This document shows, piece after piece, positions 18,853 to 28,888 of a DNA stretch of 64,000 nt; positions within the stretch are counted from its first letter, which is position 1, and each line of letters begins with the position of its first letter. The translations under genes and the position numbers were made by a program. The notes under the pieces were generated by a model. The model was not told where the DNA came from, did no database searches, and saw nothing but the letters and a program-made list of their open reading frames with translations. Source of the stretch: Streptomyces sp. NBRC 110611. Lineage in GTDB: Bacteria; Actinomycetota; Actinomycetes; Streptomycetales; Streptomycetaceae. The DNA is taken from positions 63,729-127,728 of the forward strand of contig NZ_BBUY01000001.1 of NCBI RefSeq assembly GCF_001590865.1, read 5' to 3'.

Positions 18853-19524
18853 TCAGCGCTCGTTCTGCTCCCCCTGCTCACTCCGAGCCGCCCCCGCAGG
18901 CGACGAGGTCGGCGTGGCGCTGCCGGTCGGCGTGCCGGACGGTGTGCCCTTCTGGGTGGGCTCACCGGTGCTGTTCGGGGTCGCCGTACCGGTCGGCGAC
19001 TGCGGGACCTGCGAGGGGCCGAAGTCCTTGAAGTAGGTCTTCGCCGGGACGACGAACGCGCTCAGCTTCACCTTGCCGGTGGAGCTGAAGTCGAACGTCA
19101 GCGGTTGGGCGTTCCCGTCCTGGACGGCCTCCCGGCCGCTCGCCAGGACGGCCGAGGCGTTGCCCTTGCCGCCGATCACGACGGAGCCGCCGGCCGGCAC
19201 GGTGATCGGGCCCGATCCGCCCTCGGCGGGCGCGAGCTTCGCGGACTGGTGGGTGCCGTCGAGAGAGATCGAGGTCAGCTTCTGGTCCTGGGTGCCGTTG
19301 TTGAACAGCGTCACGGCCACCACCGCCGGGCCCTTCGCCTTCAGATCGGGCTGGGTGATGACGAGGGCGTTCTGGATCTGGATGTCGCCGGCGGAGGTCG
19401 CGGCGTTGTCCGGCTTGATCTCCAGCGTCTGGGCGTCGTTCCCGGCCGCGCACGCGGACAGCGTGGCGACGGAGAGCGAGAGGACGGTGGCGGCGAGGAC
19501 GCCGCGTCGAAGGCTGCGGCTCAC
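18853..19524 (-). CDS. DUF461 family lipoprotein (PCuAC-like)
   Basis: 223-aa secreted lipoprotein. The signal peptide ends with the lipobox LSAC (MSRSLRRGVLAATVLSLSVATLSAC), so the mature protein is anchored from Cys25. The body (IQIQNALVITQP, VAVTLFNNGTQDQKLTSI, ITVPAGGSVVIGG) resembles the DUF461/PCu(A)C beta fold used for copper delivery, but the Met/His copper ligands of true PCuAC proteins are not evident. The last 45 residues are a Ser/Thr/Pro/Gly wall-spanning tail. It is convergent with phoP. Confidence 0.8.
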   Translation of the reverse strand: MSRSLRRGVLAATVLSLSVATLSACAAGNDAQTLEIKPDNAATSAGDIQIQNALVITQPDLKAKGPAVVAVTLFNNGTQDQKLTSISLDGTHQSAKLAPAEGGSGPITVPAGGSVVIGGKGNASAVLASGREAVQDGNAQPLTFDFSSTGKVKLSAFVVPAKTYFKDFGPSQVPQSPTGTATPNSTGEPTQKGTPSGTPTGSATPTSSPAGAARSEQGEQNER

Positions 19525-20240
19525 GGCGGCGGCATCTCCTTGACGAGCTACGGCGGCCGAACGTTCGTGCCCGGTCGCGGATGGACGGCTGGGCGGCGCT
19601 GCGTACGCGTCATACGACGGGCACGTAAAGCCGCCCTAAGGGTGTGTCAGCGCCGCTAGGTTACCGAGCCGTCCGCGCGCCGCCGCACCCGACCCGCCCC
19701 CTGGGTGATCACGGGCCCGGCACCCGCTGCCGGGAACACGACCGGAAGGCCGCCGGGAACACGACGGAAGGCCGCCGGGAACACGGCCGGAACGGGGACG
19801 AATATTCGCCACGCGACCGTTCGAGTGGCGCCCCACCCGTTTCTCCCGTCACGATTCTCCGGCGAAAAACAGTATTCACAGGGAATGTGGAGGCCCCGCG
19901 GAATTGATCACACTCTTCGTGGGCCGGTAGGTGATCAATTCCGGATTCGGCCGCGAGGGGTGTGCGGACATCCGAACGGAGTAGCGGAAGTCGCTCATGC
20001 GGATCCGTGCAAATCGGGACGTTCAGTCTGTCGATCATGGCCTTCCCGGAGTGTGACGGGCGTGTTTCCGTTCACCCGCGAAGCCCCTCCGACCTGCGAA
20101 TACCCCCGTCACGGAGCCCCCGGAAGCACGTCCCGACCGCTGTTGTCAAGCCCCGAGATATGCCCTGACCTGCGAAAACGCCATTCAGAACGGCCCGTTC
20201 CCGTGTTAGCATGGATAGCCACGGAAGGGGTACCTGTCAC
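19525..20240. other. Long gene-free region before carD
   Basis: 716 bp without a credible gene. It holds a 22-bp tandem repeat at 19730-19790 and, from about 19800 to 20230, sequence of lower GC than the surroundings, likely the promoter and leader of carD. No known RNA family was recognised, and I cannot place a promoter confidently. Confidence 0.55.
19730..19790. repeat. 22-bp tandem repeat (CCGGGAACACGACCGGAAGG type)
   Basis: Nearly three consecutive copies of CGGGAACACG(A/G)CCGGAAGGCCGC-like sequence. It lies upstream of carD and outside any gene; function unknown. Confidence 0.75.
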
Positions 20241-20723
20241 ATGACGTTCAAGGTTGGCGACACCGTGGTCTATCCCCATCACGGGGCCGCGCTGATCGAG
20301 GCCATCGAAACTCGCCAGATCAAAGGCGTGGACAAGACCTACTTGGTGCTGAAGGTCGCCCAGGGCGACTTGACTGTTCGTGTGCCAGCGGACAATGCGG
20401 AGTTCGTCGGCGTACGCGACGTGGTTGGTCAGGATGGACTGGACCGGGTCTTCGAGGTGCTCCGCGCACCGTATGCCGAAGAGCCGACGAACTGGTCCCG
20501 TCGCTACAAGGCGAATCTCGAGAAGCTTGCTTCCGGCGACGTGATCAAGGTCGCCGAAGTGGTGCGCGATCTGTGGCGGCGTGAACGCGAACGCGGACTC
20601 TCCGCCGGCGAGAAGCGGATGCTCGCCAAGGCCCGCCAGATTCTGGTGAGCGAACTCGCCCTCGCGGAGAACACCAACGAGGACAAGGCCGAGGCCCTGC
20701 TCGACGAGGTCCTCGCGTCCTGA
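20241..20723 (+). CDS. carD: CarD family transcriptional regulator
   Basis: 160-aa RNA polymerase-binding protein that stabilises open complexes at rRNA and housekeeping promoters. The N-terminal Tudor-like RNAP-interacting domain ([20 protein letters not shown]) and the C-terminal helical DNA-binding domain ([33 protein letters not shown]) are complete. ATG 20241 follows GGAAGGGG. It is upstream of ispD, a neighbourhood conserved among actinobacteria. Confidence 0.95.
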   Translation: MTFKVGDTVVYPHHGAALIEAIETRQIKGVDKTYLVLKVAQGDLTVRVPADNAEFVGVRDVVGQDGLDRVFEVLRAPYAEEPTNWSRRYKANLEKLASGDVIKVAEVVRDLWRRERERGLSAGEKRMLAKARQILVSELALAENTNEDKAEALLDEVLAS

Positions 20724-21201
20724 CGACGCCGCACGGCGACGGCTCGCCGTGACGACCTGTCCGTCGTGACGATGCAGCGACGTAGCAATGCCGCGGTGCC
20801 CGAGTGACGACCGCCCCGAAGGGGAGGGGTCTGTTGCCGGGCGCTGCGGCATATCTGGCATATCTGCGGGGACGGACGTAGCTGCTGGGGTGTATCCCTG
20901 GGGTGTACCCGCTGGGGGTGCATCTGCTGGTGAGGCGGCGATTCCGCTGGTCAGCGGCGATCTGCGCCGGGATCGGCGAGGACCGTCGGCTCACCGTGGA
21001 GAACCGGCGGTTCACTGTGGTGTGCCGGGCCCGGGCAGCTGACTCGACCGATGTCACGGAAGGGTCCGGTCAAGGCGTAACGCACCCGGCACTGCCCCGA
21101 GCTCTGCGAGCAGGGGGTACCCCCAGGCCATACCCATCCCGCCCGAGGAAACAAACCTGTCTGCGCCAATTCCGGGCTCGGCCCGGACTCCGGAGCCAAC
21201 G
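20724..21201. other. Gene-free region between carD and ispD
   Basis: 478 bp with no supported gene. A loose repeat of CTGGGGTGTA-like units is seen at about 20880-20935. Small open frames here have no ribosome site or recognisable product. The promoter for ispD-ispF probably lies in the last 100 bp. Confidence 0.5.
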
Positions 21202-21948
21202 ATGTCAGAACCCTCCCGCCCGGTCCGCACCGCCGCGGTGATCCCCGCGGCCGGCCGCGGGGTCCGGCTCGGTCCCGGCACGCCCAAGGCGCTGCGCGCG
21301 CTGGGCGGCACCCCCATGCTGGTGCACGCCGTCCGCGCGATGGCCGCCTCCCGCGCCGTCTCGCTCATCGTCGTCGTCGCCCCGCCCGACGGCGCCGCCG
21401 AGGTCGACCGCCTGCTGAACGAGTACCCGCTCGCCGACCGCACCGGCCTCGTCGTCGTCCCCGGCGGGCGGACCCGCCAGGAGTCCGTACGGCTCGGCCT
21501 GGCGGCGCTGCCGCAGGACGTCGACGTCGTTCTGGTGCATGACGCCGCGCGCCCGCTCGTCCCGGTGGACACCGTCGACGCGGTGATTGCGGCGGTACGC
21601 GCCGGTGCGCCCGCGGTCGTCCCCGCGCTGCCGCTGGCCGACACCGTCAAGCAGGTCGAGCCGCAGGCCCAGGGCGCCCCGGAGCCGGTGGTCGGTACCC
21701 CGGAGCGGGCTCTGCTGCGCGCCGTCCAGACCCCGCAGGGCTTCGCCCCGGAGACCCTGCGCGAGGCGCACCACGCCGTCGTCGAGGGCGAGGGCGCCAC
21801 CGACGACGCCGGGCTGGTCGAACGGCTCGGCACACCGGTCGTGGTCGTCCCCGGCCACGAGGAAGCATTCAAGGTGACCCGGCCGCTGGACCTCGTCCTG
21901 GCCGAGGCCGTACTCGCCCGCAGGAGGGCCACCGATGGCTATGTTTGA
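21202..21948 (+). CDS. ispD: 2-C-methyl-D-erythritol 4-phosphate cytidylyltransferase
   Basis: 248-aa MEP-pathway enzyme that couples CTP to MEP in isoprenoid precursor synthesis. The CTP-binding loop is [20 protein letters not shown], followed by the conserved [17 protein letters not shown] and [11 protein letters not shown] motifs. The late TPQGF and GATDDA segments are also present. The 3' end overlaps ispF by 14 bp, so the two are translated together. ATG 21202 begins the family-like sequence. Confidence 0.95.
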   Translation: MSEPSRPVRTAAVIPAAGRGVRLGPGTPKALRALGGTPMLVHAVRAMAASRAVSLIVVVAPPDGAAEVDRLLNEYPLADRTGLVVVPGGRTRQESVRLGLAALPQDVDVVLVHDAARPLVPVDTVDAVIAAVRAGAPAVVPALPLADTVKQVEPQAQGAPEPVVGTPERALLRAVQTPQGFAPETLREAHHAVVEGEGATDDAGLVERLGTPVVVVPGHEEAFKVTRPLDLVLAEAVLARRRATDGYV

Positions 21949-22441
21949 ACCGACCGCGACGCCGCTGGTGGGCATCGGAACCGATGTCCACGCCTTTGAG
22001 CAGGGGCGGGAGCTGTGGTGCGCCGGCCTGCTCTGGGATGCCTCCGAGAGCGGGGGCTACGGGCTCGCCGGGCACAGCGATGGCGATGTCGTGGCGCACG
22101 CCGCCTGCGACGCGCTGTTCTCCGCGGCCGGGCTCGGTGATCTGGGCGCGCACTTCGGCACCGACCGCCCGGAGTGGGCCGGCGCCTCCGGCGTGGCCCT
22201 GCTGGAGGAGGCCGCCGGGATCGTGCGGCGCGCGGGCTTTGTGATCGGCAACGTCTCGGTGCAGGTCATCGGCGTACGGCCGAAGATCGGCAAGCGACGC
22301 CAGGAAGCCCAGAAGGTGCTGTCGGACGCCGTCGGGGCGCCGGTCTCGGTCTCCGGCACGACCTCGGACGGGCTGGGCCTGACGGGACGCGCCGAGGGCC
22401 TGGCGGCGATCGCCACGGCGATCGTGTTCACCGTGGCCTGA
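21935..22441 (+). CDS. ispF: 2-C-methyl-D-erythritol 2,4-cyclodiphosphate synthase
   Basis: 168-aa MEP-pathway enzyme that cyclises CDP-ME-2-phosphate with release of CMP. Metal ligands are visible in GIGTDVHAF and in [12 protein letters not shown]; the later [16 protein letters not shown] motif binds the cytidine nucleotide. A trimeric enzyme by family. The region [13 protein letters not shown] is slightly longer than in E. coli IspF. It begins within the last 14 bp of ispD. Confidence 0.95.
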   Translation: MAMFEPTATPLVGIGTDVHAFEQGRELWCAGLLWDASESGGYGLAGHSDGDVVAHAACDALFSAAGLGDLGAHFGTDRPEWAGASGVALLEEAAGIVRRAGFVIGNVSVQVIGVRPKIGKRRQEAQKVLSDAVGAPVSVSGTTSDGLGLTGRAEGLAAIATAIVFTVA

Positions 22442-22492
22442 GCCTTCGCCACGGTCTGAGCCTTCGCCACGGTCTGAGCCTTCGCCACGGTC
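22437..22492. repeat. 18-bp direct repeat after ispF, three copies
   Basis: CTGAGCCTTCGCCACGGT repeats three times with an 18-bp period, starting at the ispF stop codon. The first copy includes the end of the gene, so it looks like a slippage duplication of the 3' end. Confidence 0.85.
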
Positions 22493-22785
22493 CGGGTCTC
22501 CCGCGCGGCCTGACGTCTCCTCCGCGGTCCGGTCCTCCGCGGTCCGAGCCGCCGGACCGCATGGCCCGGTGGCCGGAAACCGCGCCCGGATCTTGACATC
22601 GGGCGTATGCCGGATCCGGACGTCAGGCGTATGCGGCGCGGCGCCCGGCATTCCCGCCGGCGTGCGGGAATGCCCGGCGCCGCACGGGTGTTGGGGAGAA
22701 GCGGAGTACACCTACGCCCCGTGACTGGTCATGGCGCCGCCCCGGTGGAACGGCCCATCGGCACGGCTGACAGGAAGGACCCCTC

Positions 22786-23190
22786 GTGACCGCGACTCTC
22801 CCCGACTCCCTCAAGGAGCTCCTGGACACCCCTGTCTTCGTGACCCTGGCGACGATCCAGCCCGACGGCAGTCCGCAGGCGTCGCCGGTATGGGTGCTGC
22901 GGGAGGGCGACGATCTGCTGGTCTCGACGACGGTCGGCACGCGCAAGGAGGCCAACCTGCGCCGCGACCCGCGCGTCACCGTCGTCGTCCAGCCCTCCGA
23001 CGCCCCGTACACCTACGCCGAGATACGCGGCACCGCCACGCTCACCACCGCGGGTGACCGGCGGCTCCACGACGAGCTGTCCTCCAAATACACCGGCAGG
23101 ACGTTCGCGGAGTTCATGCCGGAGGCGCCCCATGACGCCGAGCGGGTGATCGTCCGGATCACCCCGCGCAAGGTGGTCGGCCGCGGCTGA
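22786..23190 (+). CDS. PPOX class F420-dependent oxidoreductase
   Basis: 134-aa split-barrel flavin/deazaflavin reductase. The fold-typical motifs are LATIQPDGSPQASPVWV, VSTTVGTRKEANLRRDPRV and ITPRKVVGRG. Actinobacterial members of this size usually bind coenzyme F420 and reduce quinones or biliverdin, but cofactor and substrate are inferred from the family. GTG 22786 follows CAGGAAGGA. It stands alone between ispF and cysS, and may have its own promoter in the 344-bp gap upstream. Confidence 0.85.
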   Translation: MTATLPDSLKELLDTPVFVTLATIQPDGSPQASPVWVLREGDDLLVSTTVGTRKEANLRRDPRVTVVVQPSDAPYTYAEIRGTATLTTAGDRRLHDELSSKYTGRTFAEFMPEAPHDAERVIVRITPRKVVGRG

Positions 23191-23288
23191 CCGGCGGGCG
23201 CTCCGGCGGGCCGGACGCTTGTCACGGATCTGTGTCCGTGCGGCCCATACGTCGCAGGGCACTGCCCGCTTCCTACTACCCTGGTTCC

Positions 23289-24686
23289 GTGACGATTCGC
23301 CTGTACGACACCAGCGCCCGGCAGATCCGCGACTTCACCCCGCTCGTGCCGGGCTGTGTCTCGATCTACCTGTGTGGTGCGACCGTGCAGGCCGCTCCGC
23401 ATATCGGGCATATCCGGTCGGGACTGAACTTCGACATCATGCGCCGCTGGTTCGAGTACCGCGGCTATGACGTGACGTTCGTGCGCAACGTCACGGATAT
23501 CGACGACAAGATCATTGCGAAGTCGCAGGCGCAGGGCCGGCCGTGGTGGTCGATCGGGTACGCGAACGAGGTCGCCTTCAACACGGCGTACGACGCCCTG
23601 GGCTGCCTGCGTCCGACGTACGAGCCGCGGGCCACCGGCCACATCCCCGAGATGATCGAGATGATGCGCGGCCTGATGGAGCGCGGTCACGCCTATGCCG
23701 CGGACGGCAACGTCTACTTCGACGTGAAGTCCTTCCCCGGGTATCTGCAGCTGTCCAACCAGGAGCTGGACAATCTGCTGCAGCCGTCGGGTGAGGGGGA
23801 GACGGGCAAGCGCGATCCGCGGGACTTCGCGATGTGGAAGGCGGCGAAGGAGGGCGAGCCGAGCTGGGAGACGCCGTGGGGGCGTGGCCGGCCGGGCTGG
23901 CATCTGGAGTGCTCGGCGATGGCCCACAAGTACCTGGGTGCGGCCTTCGACATCCACGGCGGCGGCGTCGACCTGGTCTTCCCGCACCACGAGAACGAGA
24001 TCGCCCAGGCCAAGGCCTTCGGCGACGGTTTCGCCGCGTACTGGGCGCACAACGCCTGGGTGACCATGAGCGGCGAGAAGATGTCCAAGTCGCTGGACAA
24101 CTCCGTGCTCGTCTCGGACATGATCAAGCGGTGGCGGCCGATCGTGCTGCGCTACTACCTGGGCACCCCGCACTACCGCTCGATGATCGAGTACAGCCAG
24201 GAGGCGCTGCGGGAGGCGGAGGCGGCCTTCGCGCGGATCGAGGGTTTCGTCCAGCGCGCGGTGGAGCTGGCGGGCGGTCCGGTGGAACCGGCCGCCGAGG
24301 TGCCGCCGGCCTTCGCCGAGGCGATGGACGACGACCTGGGCGTACCGCAGGCGCTGGCGATCGTGCACACCACCGTCCGCCAGGGCAACTCCGCCCTGAG
24401 CGCCGACGACAAGGAAGCGGCGGTGGCCCGCCTGGCCGAGCTGCGCGCCATGCTGGGAGTACTGGGCCTGGATCCGCTCGACGAGCACTGGGCGGGCGGC
24501 GGTACGGACCGGGGTGAGGACCTCCACGGGGTCGTGGATTCCCTCGTCCGTCTCGTACTGGAACAGCGCCAGGCGGCCCGCTCCCGCAAGGACTACGCCA
24601 CCGCCGACGCCATCCGTGACCAGCTCCAGCAGGCAGGCCTGTCGATCGAGGACACCCCTTCCGGCCCCCGCTGGTCACTGACCTGA
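23289..24686 (+). CDS. cysS: Cysteinyl-tRNA synthetase
   Basis: 465-aa class I aminoacyl-tRNA synthetase charging tRNA-Cys. HIGH motif is at residues 38-41, KMSKS at 264-268. The zinc site is complete: Cys in YLCGATVQ, then WHLECSAM and the HHENEIAQ segment. The C-terminal helical bundle and DALR-like part (YATADAIRDQLQQAGLSIED) follow. GTG 23289 gives the standard start MTIRLYDTSARQ; the upstream extension in frame to 23232 is not family-like. Confidence 0.96.
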   Translation: MTIRLYDTSARQIRDFTPLVPGCVSIYLCGATVQAAPHIGHIRSGLNFDIMRRWFEYRGYDVTFVRNVTDIDDKIIAKSQAQGRPWWSIGYANEVAFNTAYDALGCLRPTYEPRATGHIPEMIEMMRGLMERGHAYAADGNVYFDVKSFPGYLQLSNQELDNLLQPSGEGETGKRDPRDFAMWKAAKEGEPSWETPWGRGRPGWHLECSAMAHKYLGAAFDIHGGGVDLVFPHHENEIAQAKAFGDGFAAYWAHNAWVTMSGEKMSKSLDNSVLVSDMIKRWRPIVLRYYLGTPHYRSMIEYSQEALREAEAAFARIEGFVQRAVELAGGPVEPAAEVPPAFAEAMDDDLGVPQALAIVHTTVRQGNSALSADDKEAAVARLAELRAMLGVLGLDPLDEHWAGGGTDRGEDLHGVVDSLVRLVLEQRQAARSRKDYATADAIRDQLQQAGLSIEDTPSGPRWSLT

Positions 24687-24892
24687 TCACGGTTCGCAGC
24701 CCGGACCACGGACGGAAACGTCCGGGCCGGGGCCCGGAACGCCGTCGCGAGCGGCGCATCCGCCCGGTCGCACTCCGTAGCCACGTAGTCGGGGATTCGC
24801 CCTTCCGGGTGGCGACGGGCCACACTCAATCCATACGTACGTCCCCACTCCACGTCGCGAGACGTCGAGAGCAGTGAAGAAACAGGTGACCC

Positions 24893-25843
24893 ATGGCCGG
24901 CAACAGCCAGCGCAGGAACCGCCGCACGTCCAACAAGAAGGGCGCCCAGGTCGGCAGTGGCGGTAAGCGGCGCCGGGGCCTGGAGGGCAAGGGCCCCACC
25001 CCGCCCGCCTCCGCGCGCAAGGGACACGTCAAGAACCGCATCGCCAACGCCAAGGCGAAGCAGTCCGCCAAGCGCCCGGCCCCGCGCCGGGGCGGCGCCA
25101 AGGGCACCGCGGAGCTGGTCGTCGGCCGTAACCCGGTCGTCGAGGCGCTGCGCGAGGGCGTGCCCGCCACCACGCTGTACGTGCAGCAGTTCATCGACAG
25201 CGACGAGCGGGTGCGCGAGGCCCTGCAGCTCGCCACCGAGCGCGGGCTGAACCTCCTGGAGGCGCCGCGCCCCGAGCTGGACCGGATGACGGGCGGTCTC
25301 AACCACCAGGGCCTGGTCGCGCAGATCCCGCCGTACGACTACGCGCACCCGGAGGACCTCTCCGCCGCCGCCTTCGACACCGGTGAGGACCCGCTGATCG
25401 TCGCGCTGGACGGGGTCACCGACCCGCGCAACCTGGGCGCCGTGGTCCGCTCCGTCTCCGCCTTCGGCGGTCACGGCGTGGTCGTACCGGAGCGCCGCGC
25501 CGCCGGTATGACGGCCGGTGCCTGGAAGACCTCGGCGGGCACCGCGGCCCGTACGCCGGTGGCCCGCGCCACCAACCTGACCCGGACGCTGGAGTCGTAC
25601 CAGAAGGCCGGCCTGACGGTCGTCGGCCTGGCGGCGGACGGCGAGATGGAGCTGCAGGACCTGGAGGTGCTGGACGGCCCGGTCGTCATCGTCGTCGGCA
25701 GCGAGGGCAAGGGACTGTCGCGGCTGGTCGGCGAGACCTGCGACGTGCGGGTGCGGATCCCGATGCCGGGCGGCGCGGAGTCGCTGAACGCCGGTGTCGC
25801 GGCCGGTGTCGTCCTGTGGGAGGCGGCGCGGCGGCGCGGCTGA
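24893..25843 (+). CDS. rlmB: 23S rRNA (guanosine 2'-O)-methyltransferase RlmB
   Basis: 316-aa SPOUT (TrmH-family) methyltransferase acting on 23S rRNA. Residues 1-70 are Lys/Arg/Gly-rich and probably bind RNA ([20 protein letters not shown]). The substrate-binding domain follows ([20 protein letters not shown]), then the trefoil-knot SAM domain with [33 protein letters not shown] and [21 protein letters not shown]. It is downstream of cysS, as in other actinobacteria. Confidence 0.93.
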   Translation: MAGNSQRRNRRTSNKKGAQVGSGGKRRRGLEGKGPTPPASARKGHVKNRIANAKAKQSAKRPAPRRGGAKGTAELVVGRNPVVEALREGVPATTLYVQQFIDSDERVREALQLATERGLNLLEAPRPELDRMTGGLNHQGLVAQIPPYDYAHPEDLSAAAFDTGEDPLIVALDGVTDPRNLGAVVRSVSAFGGHGVVVPERRAAGMTAGAWKTSAGTAARTPVARATNLTRTLESYQKAGLTVVGLAADGEMELQDLEVLDGPVVIVVGSEGKGLSRLVGETCDVRVRIPMPGGAESLNAGVAAGVVLWEAARRRG

Positions 25844-26059
25844 GCCCGCCGTCGGCCCGGGGCCGTCGAGCCCGGCCGCCCGGGCATGCGTATACGAGGG
25901 CGATGTACGGGTGCGACTGGGGCGCGCCGCACCCGTACCCCACCTCGGGTCATAGCCTGACCCTCCGTCCGCCGTCCGGCCGTCCCGTGATCGCCTTGAC
26001 GGGCCTCGGACAGATCGGCGGGGCCGAGGCAGTGTCTTATACGCGAGTCACTCGGTTAG

Positions 26060-27769
26060 ATGAGCGTGGACACCAGAACACCCCGCACGCCTTCGGGGGG
26101 ACGCTCGCCGGGCTTCGATGACGAGCCGGGCCTGAGCTCGGTCAAGGTGCCGTGCGATCCCGCGCAGGTCATCGTCAACCACGCCAGCTTCCGCGTACAG
26201 CTCGCCGCACCGGTGACCGGTGCGGCCATGGCCGACACCGCGCGGATCCCCGCCGTTCCGCGCCCGGCTTCCGGTGCCCGGCGCCGAGCACCCGTGGTGT
26301 GGAGCGGCCGCACCGCACCGGGCGGCGCGGCCGGCGGCACCACGCAGCTCCTGCACGCGGTGCGCAACTCGGGTATCGGTCTCGACGGCGGTCAGGGCGA
26401 GGACGTCGGCACGACCCAGGTCCTGCCCCGGGTCCGCCTCGACGACCCCCCGCCCGCCCAGACCGCGCCGGCCCAGACCGTGATCGGCCAGCGCGGCCCC
26501 GCCGACTCCGACACCACCCTGATGCCCGGCATCCGCCGCGCGGGCGGCGCGTACGGCGACGACGGCGACCACACCGACCGCTACCGCACCCTCGACAGGG
26601 ACGACGACGGCTGCGACGACAACGGTTACGACGGCTTCGACGGTTACGACGACGACCGCTACGGCGACGACCGGTTCGGTGACGACCGCTTCGGGGCGCG
26701 CGGCCGCTACGCCCGCGGCGGCGGGCGGCGCAGCGTCGACACCGTGCGCCACGCGTACTATCCCGGCCGCCGGATGAACCTCGGCGTCGTGCTCCTTCCG
26801 CTCCGCGTCTTCCTCGGCCTGATCTCGGTCTACGCCGGCATGGGGAAGCTCTGCGACCCCGTCTACTTCGACGGCGGAGAGCGCGGCTCCATGGTCACGT
26901 GGCTGCTCTCGCTCCACCCCTGGGCGCTGGCCGTGCCGCTGCGGGACTTCGCCGTCGCGCACCCTGTGGGCGCGGGCCTGACCGTCGCCTTCCTCCAGGT
27001 CGTCGTCGGCGTACTGACCATCTGCGGACTGTGGCAGCGGGTCGCCGCGGCGATCGGTGCGCTGCTCTCCGCGGCTCTGCTGATGACCGTCAGCTGGCGT
27101 ACGGTCCCCGCCTACGACGCCCCCGACATCATCTACCTCGCCGCCTGGAGCCCGCTGATCATCGCGGGCGCTCCGGTCTACTCGCTGGACGGCCGGCTGG
27201 CAGGCGAGGCGTGGCGGCGGCTCGGCCCCCGGGTCGAGGTCGGCGACCTCCGGCGCCGGGTGCTGCGCCGTGGCGCCATGATGACCGCGATGGTGGCCGG
27301 GCTGACCCTGCTCATCGGCTCGCTCCTGGGCGGTGCCGTACGGTCCGCCACGGTCGCGACCGTGCCGCGGCCCGGCGAGCCCCCGGTGAACAACCTGCCC
27401 GGCTCACCGCTGCCCCGCCCCGGCAAGAGCACCACCCGCCCCGGCCAGCGGCACATCGGCACCGGCGCCCCCCGCCCCGGCACGCCCTCCACGGGCGCGT
27501 CCCACCGGGTGCGTACGCCGGGCAGGGCGGCCACGCCCACACCGGGCACCGGCCGCGCGACGGGCCGCACGGGCGGGCTCTCGCAGCAGCCCGGCGCCAC
27601 CACCAGCGCTCCCCAGCAGACCACCCCGACCCGGGCCCCGGCCCCGACCCGCGCCCCGTCCACATCGGGCGGCACGGGCGGTGGCACGTCCGGCACGGGC
27701 ACCTCCGGCAACAGCGGTTCCGGAGACTCCGGAAGCCGGGGCAACACGCTGGGCGGGCTGCTGGGCTAG
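26060..27769 (+). CDS. DoxX family membrane protein with long disordered ends
   Basis: 569-aa protein. Residues 1-170 are polar; 170-230 form an Asp/Gly/Tyr/Arg-rich tract (DGYDDDRYGDDRFGDDRFG); about 238-395 form the DoxX domain with four membrane helices (RVFLGLISVYAGMGKLCDP, HPVGAGLTVAFLQVVVGVLT, AAAIGALLSAALLMTVSW). After a fifth hydrophobic segment (AMMTAMVAGLTLLIGSLLGG) the C-terminal 140 residues are Pro/Thr/Gly/Ser-rich and presumably extracellular. DoxX proteins are linked to membrane redox chemistry, sometimes with thiols. No cognate partner is adjacent. Confidence 0.83.
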   Translation: MSVDTRTPRTPSGGRSPGFDDEPGLSSVKVPCDPAQVIVNHASFRVQLAAPVTGAAMADTARIPAVPRPASGARRRAPVVWSGRTAPGGAAGGTTQLLHAVRNSGIGLDGGQGEDVGTTQVLPRVRLDDPPPAQTAPAQTVIGQRGPADSDTTLMPGIRRAGGAYGDDGDHTDRYRTLDRDDDGCDDNGYDGFDGYDDDRYGDDRFGDDRFGARGRYARGGGRRSVDTVRHAYYPGRRMNLGVVLLPLRVFLGLISVYAGMGKLCDPVYFDGGERGSMVTWLLSLHPWALAVPLRDFAVAHPVGAGLTVAFLQVVVGVLTICGLWQRVAAAIGALLSAALLMTVSWRTVPAYDAPDIIYLAAWSPLIIAGAPVYSLDGRLAGEAWRRLGPRVEVGDLRRRVLRRGAMMTAMVAGLTLLIGSLLGGAVRSATVATVPRPGEPPVNNLPGSPLPRPGKSTTRPGQRHIGTGAPRPGTPSTGASHRVRTPGRAATPTPGTGRATGRTGGLSQQPGATTSAPQQTTPTRAPAPTRAPSTSGGTGGGTSGTGTSGNSGSGDSGSRGNTLGGLLG

Positions 27770-27810
27770 CCCCTGGCTGCCTGCTGGGCCAGCCCTGGCT
27801 GCCGCGCCTG

Positions 27811-27846
27811 TACGCCCACCTCCCTGTGCCTTGGGAGGTGGGCGTA
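27811..27846 (+). terminator. Terminator hairpin after the DoxX gene
   Basis: Perfect 14-bp stem (TACGCCCACCTCCC with GGGAGGTGGGCGTA) and an 8-nt loop, 42 bp downstream of the stop. Confidence 0.85.
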
Positions 27847-28017
27847 TCCGTGCCGCGGACAGATACGGCGGATGCGCGCGCAGCAGCCGTAGCAGCTTTC
27901 GCCGTCCCTGTCACAGCACTACGCCCGCCCGGAAGCCCAAGGGCCCCTGCCCATGGCCTCCTGCCGGCTGCCGGGCGTCGAGGTCCTTGCCGGGCGTCCG
28001 GCGCCCCCGCAGACCGC

Positions 28018-28746
28018 TCAACGCCCGTGTGAGTTCAGCTCCTTGGCCGCCTCCGTGAGGTCCTTGGCCGTGTCGATCGCGCGCCAGTAGGCGCCCTGTG
28101 GGAGGGGGAAGCCGGCCAGGCGACGCTCGCGGGCCAGGCGGGGAAAGGTCGTACGTTCATGATCACCGCGGGTGGGGAGCAGCGCCGTGAAGCCGGCGGA
28201 GAAGACGTAGACGCCCGCGTTCACCAGGTACGGCGAGGGCGGCGCCTCGATGAAGTCGAGGACGTGACCGAAGGCGTCGGTCTCCACGACGCCCCAGGGG
28301 ATGCGGGGGCGGGCCAGCGCGAGGGTGGCCTCGGCGTCACGTTCGTGATGGAAGTCGGCCATCTCGCGAAGCGGGAAGCGGGTCCAGATGTCGCCGTTGG
28401 TGGCGTACCAGGGCTCGTCCGGGCGGGGCAGCGCGCCGGCCGCGTACTTGAGGCCGCCGCCACGGCCCAGTGGCTCGGGCTCGACAACAGTCGTGACGCG
28501 CAAGGGCAGTTGGCTCCGGGAGAGCCAGTCCTGGAGTACTCCGGCGAGGTGGCCGCAGGAGACGACGGCGTCCGTGACACCTTCCTCTGCCAGCCAGTTC
28601 AGCTGGTGGCCGATGATCGGGGTCCCGGTGCCGGGAATCTCGACCATCGGCTTGGGGCGATTGTCGGTGTACGGGCGGAGACGTGATCCCTGGCCGCCGG
28701 CCAGGATCACGGCCTGCGTGGGGTACGGATGCGGGGCGCCGGTCAT
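28018..28746 (-). CDS. Sugar-nucleotide-type nucleotidyltransferase
   Basis: 242-aa NTP transferase of the RmlA/GalU-like family that activates a sugar 1-phosphate with an NTP. The nucleotide-binding signature AVILAGGQGSRLRPYTDNRPKPMV is complete, and EPEPLGRGGGLKYAA and YATNGDIWTRF hold the expected metal-binding Asp. ATG 28746 (MTGAPHPYP) is used; an upstream in-frame ATG at 28800 lacks a ribosome site. The specific sugar is unknown. It is convergent with the DoxX gene. Confidence 0.85.
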   Translation of the reverse strand: MTGAPHPYPTQAVILAGGQGSRLRPYTDNRPKPMVEIPGTGTPIIGHQLNWLAEEGVTDAVVSCGHLAGVLQDWLSRSQLPLRVTTVVEPEPLGRGGGLKYAAGALPRPDEPWYATNGDIWTRFPLREMADFHHERDAEATLALARPRIPWGVVETDAFGHVLDFIEAPPSPYLVNAGVYVFSAGFTALLPTRGDHERTTFPRLARERRLAGFPLPQGAYWRAIDTAKDLTEAAKELNSHGR

Positions 28747-28888
28747 GGTTCGCACTCTATGCGGCCCATCCGATGCGAATGTTCCGATATGTGAATCCAC
28801 CGGCGTGTGAAAGCGCCGGTCTGCGCCTGCGTGCCTATGCGCCTATGTGTCTATCTGCCTGCGGGCCTGTGCGCCTGCGCGGAGGGGG

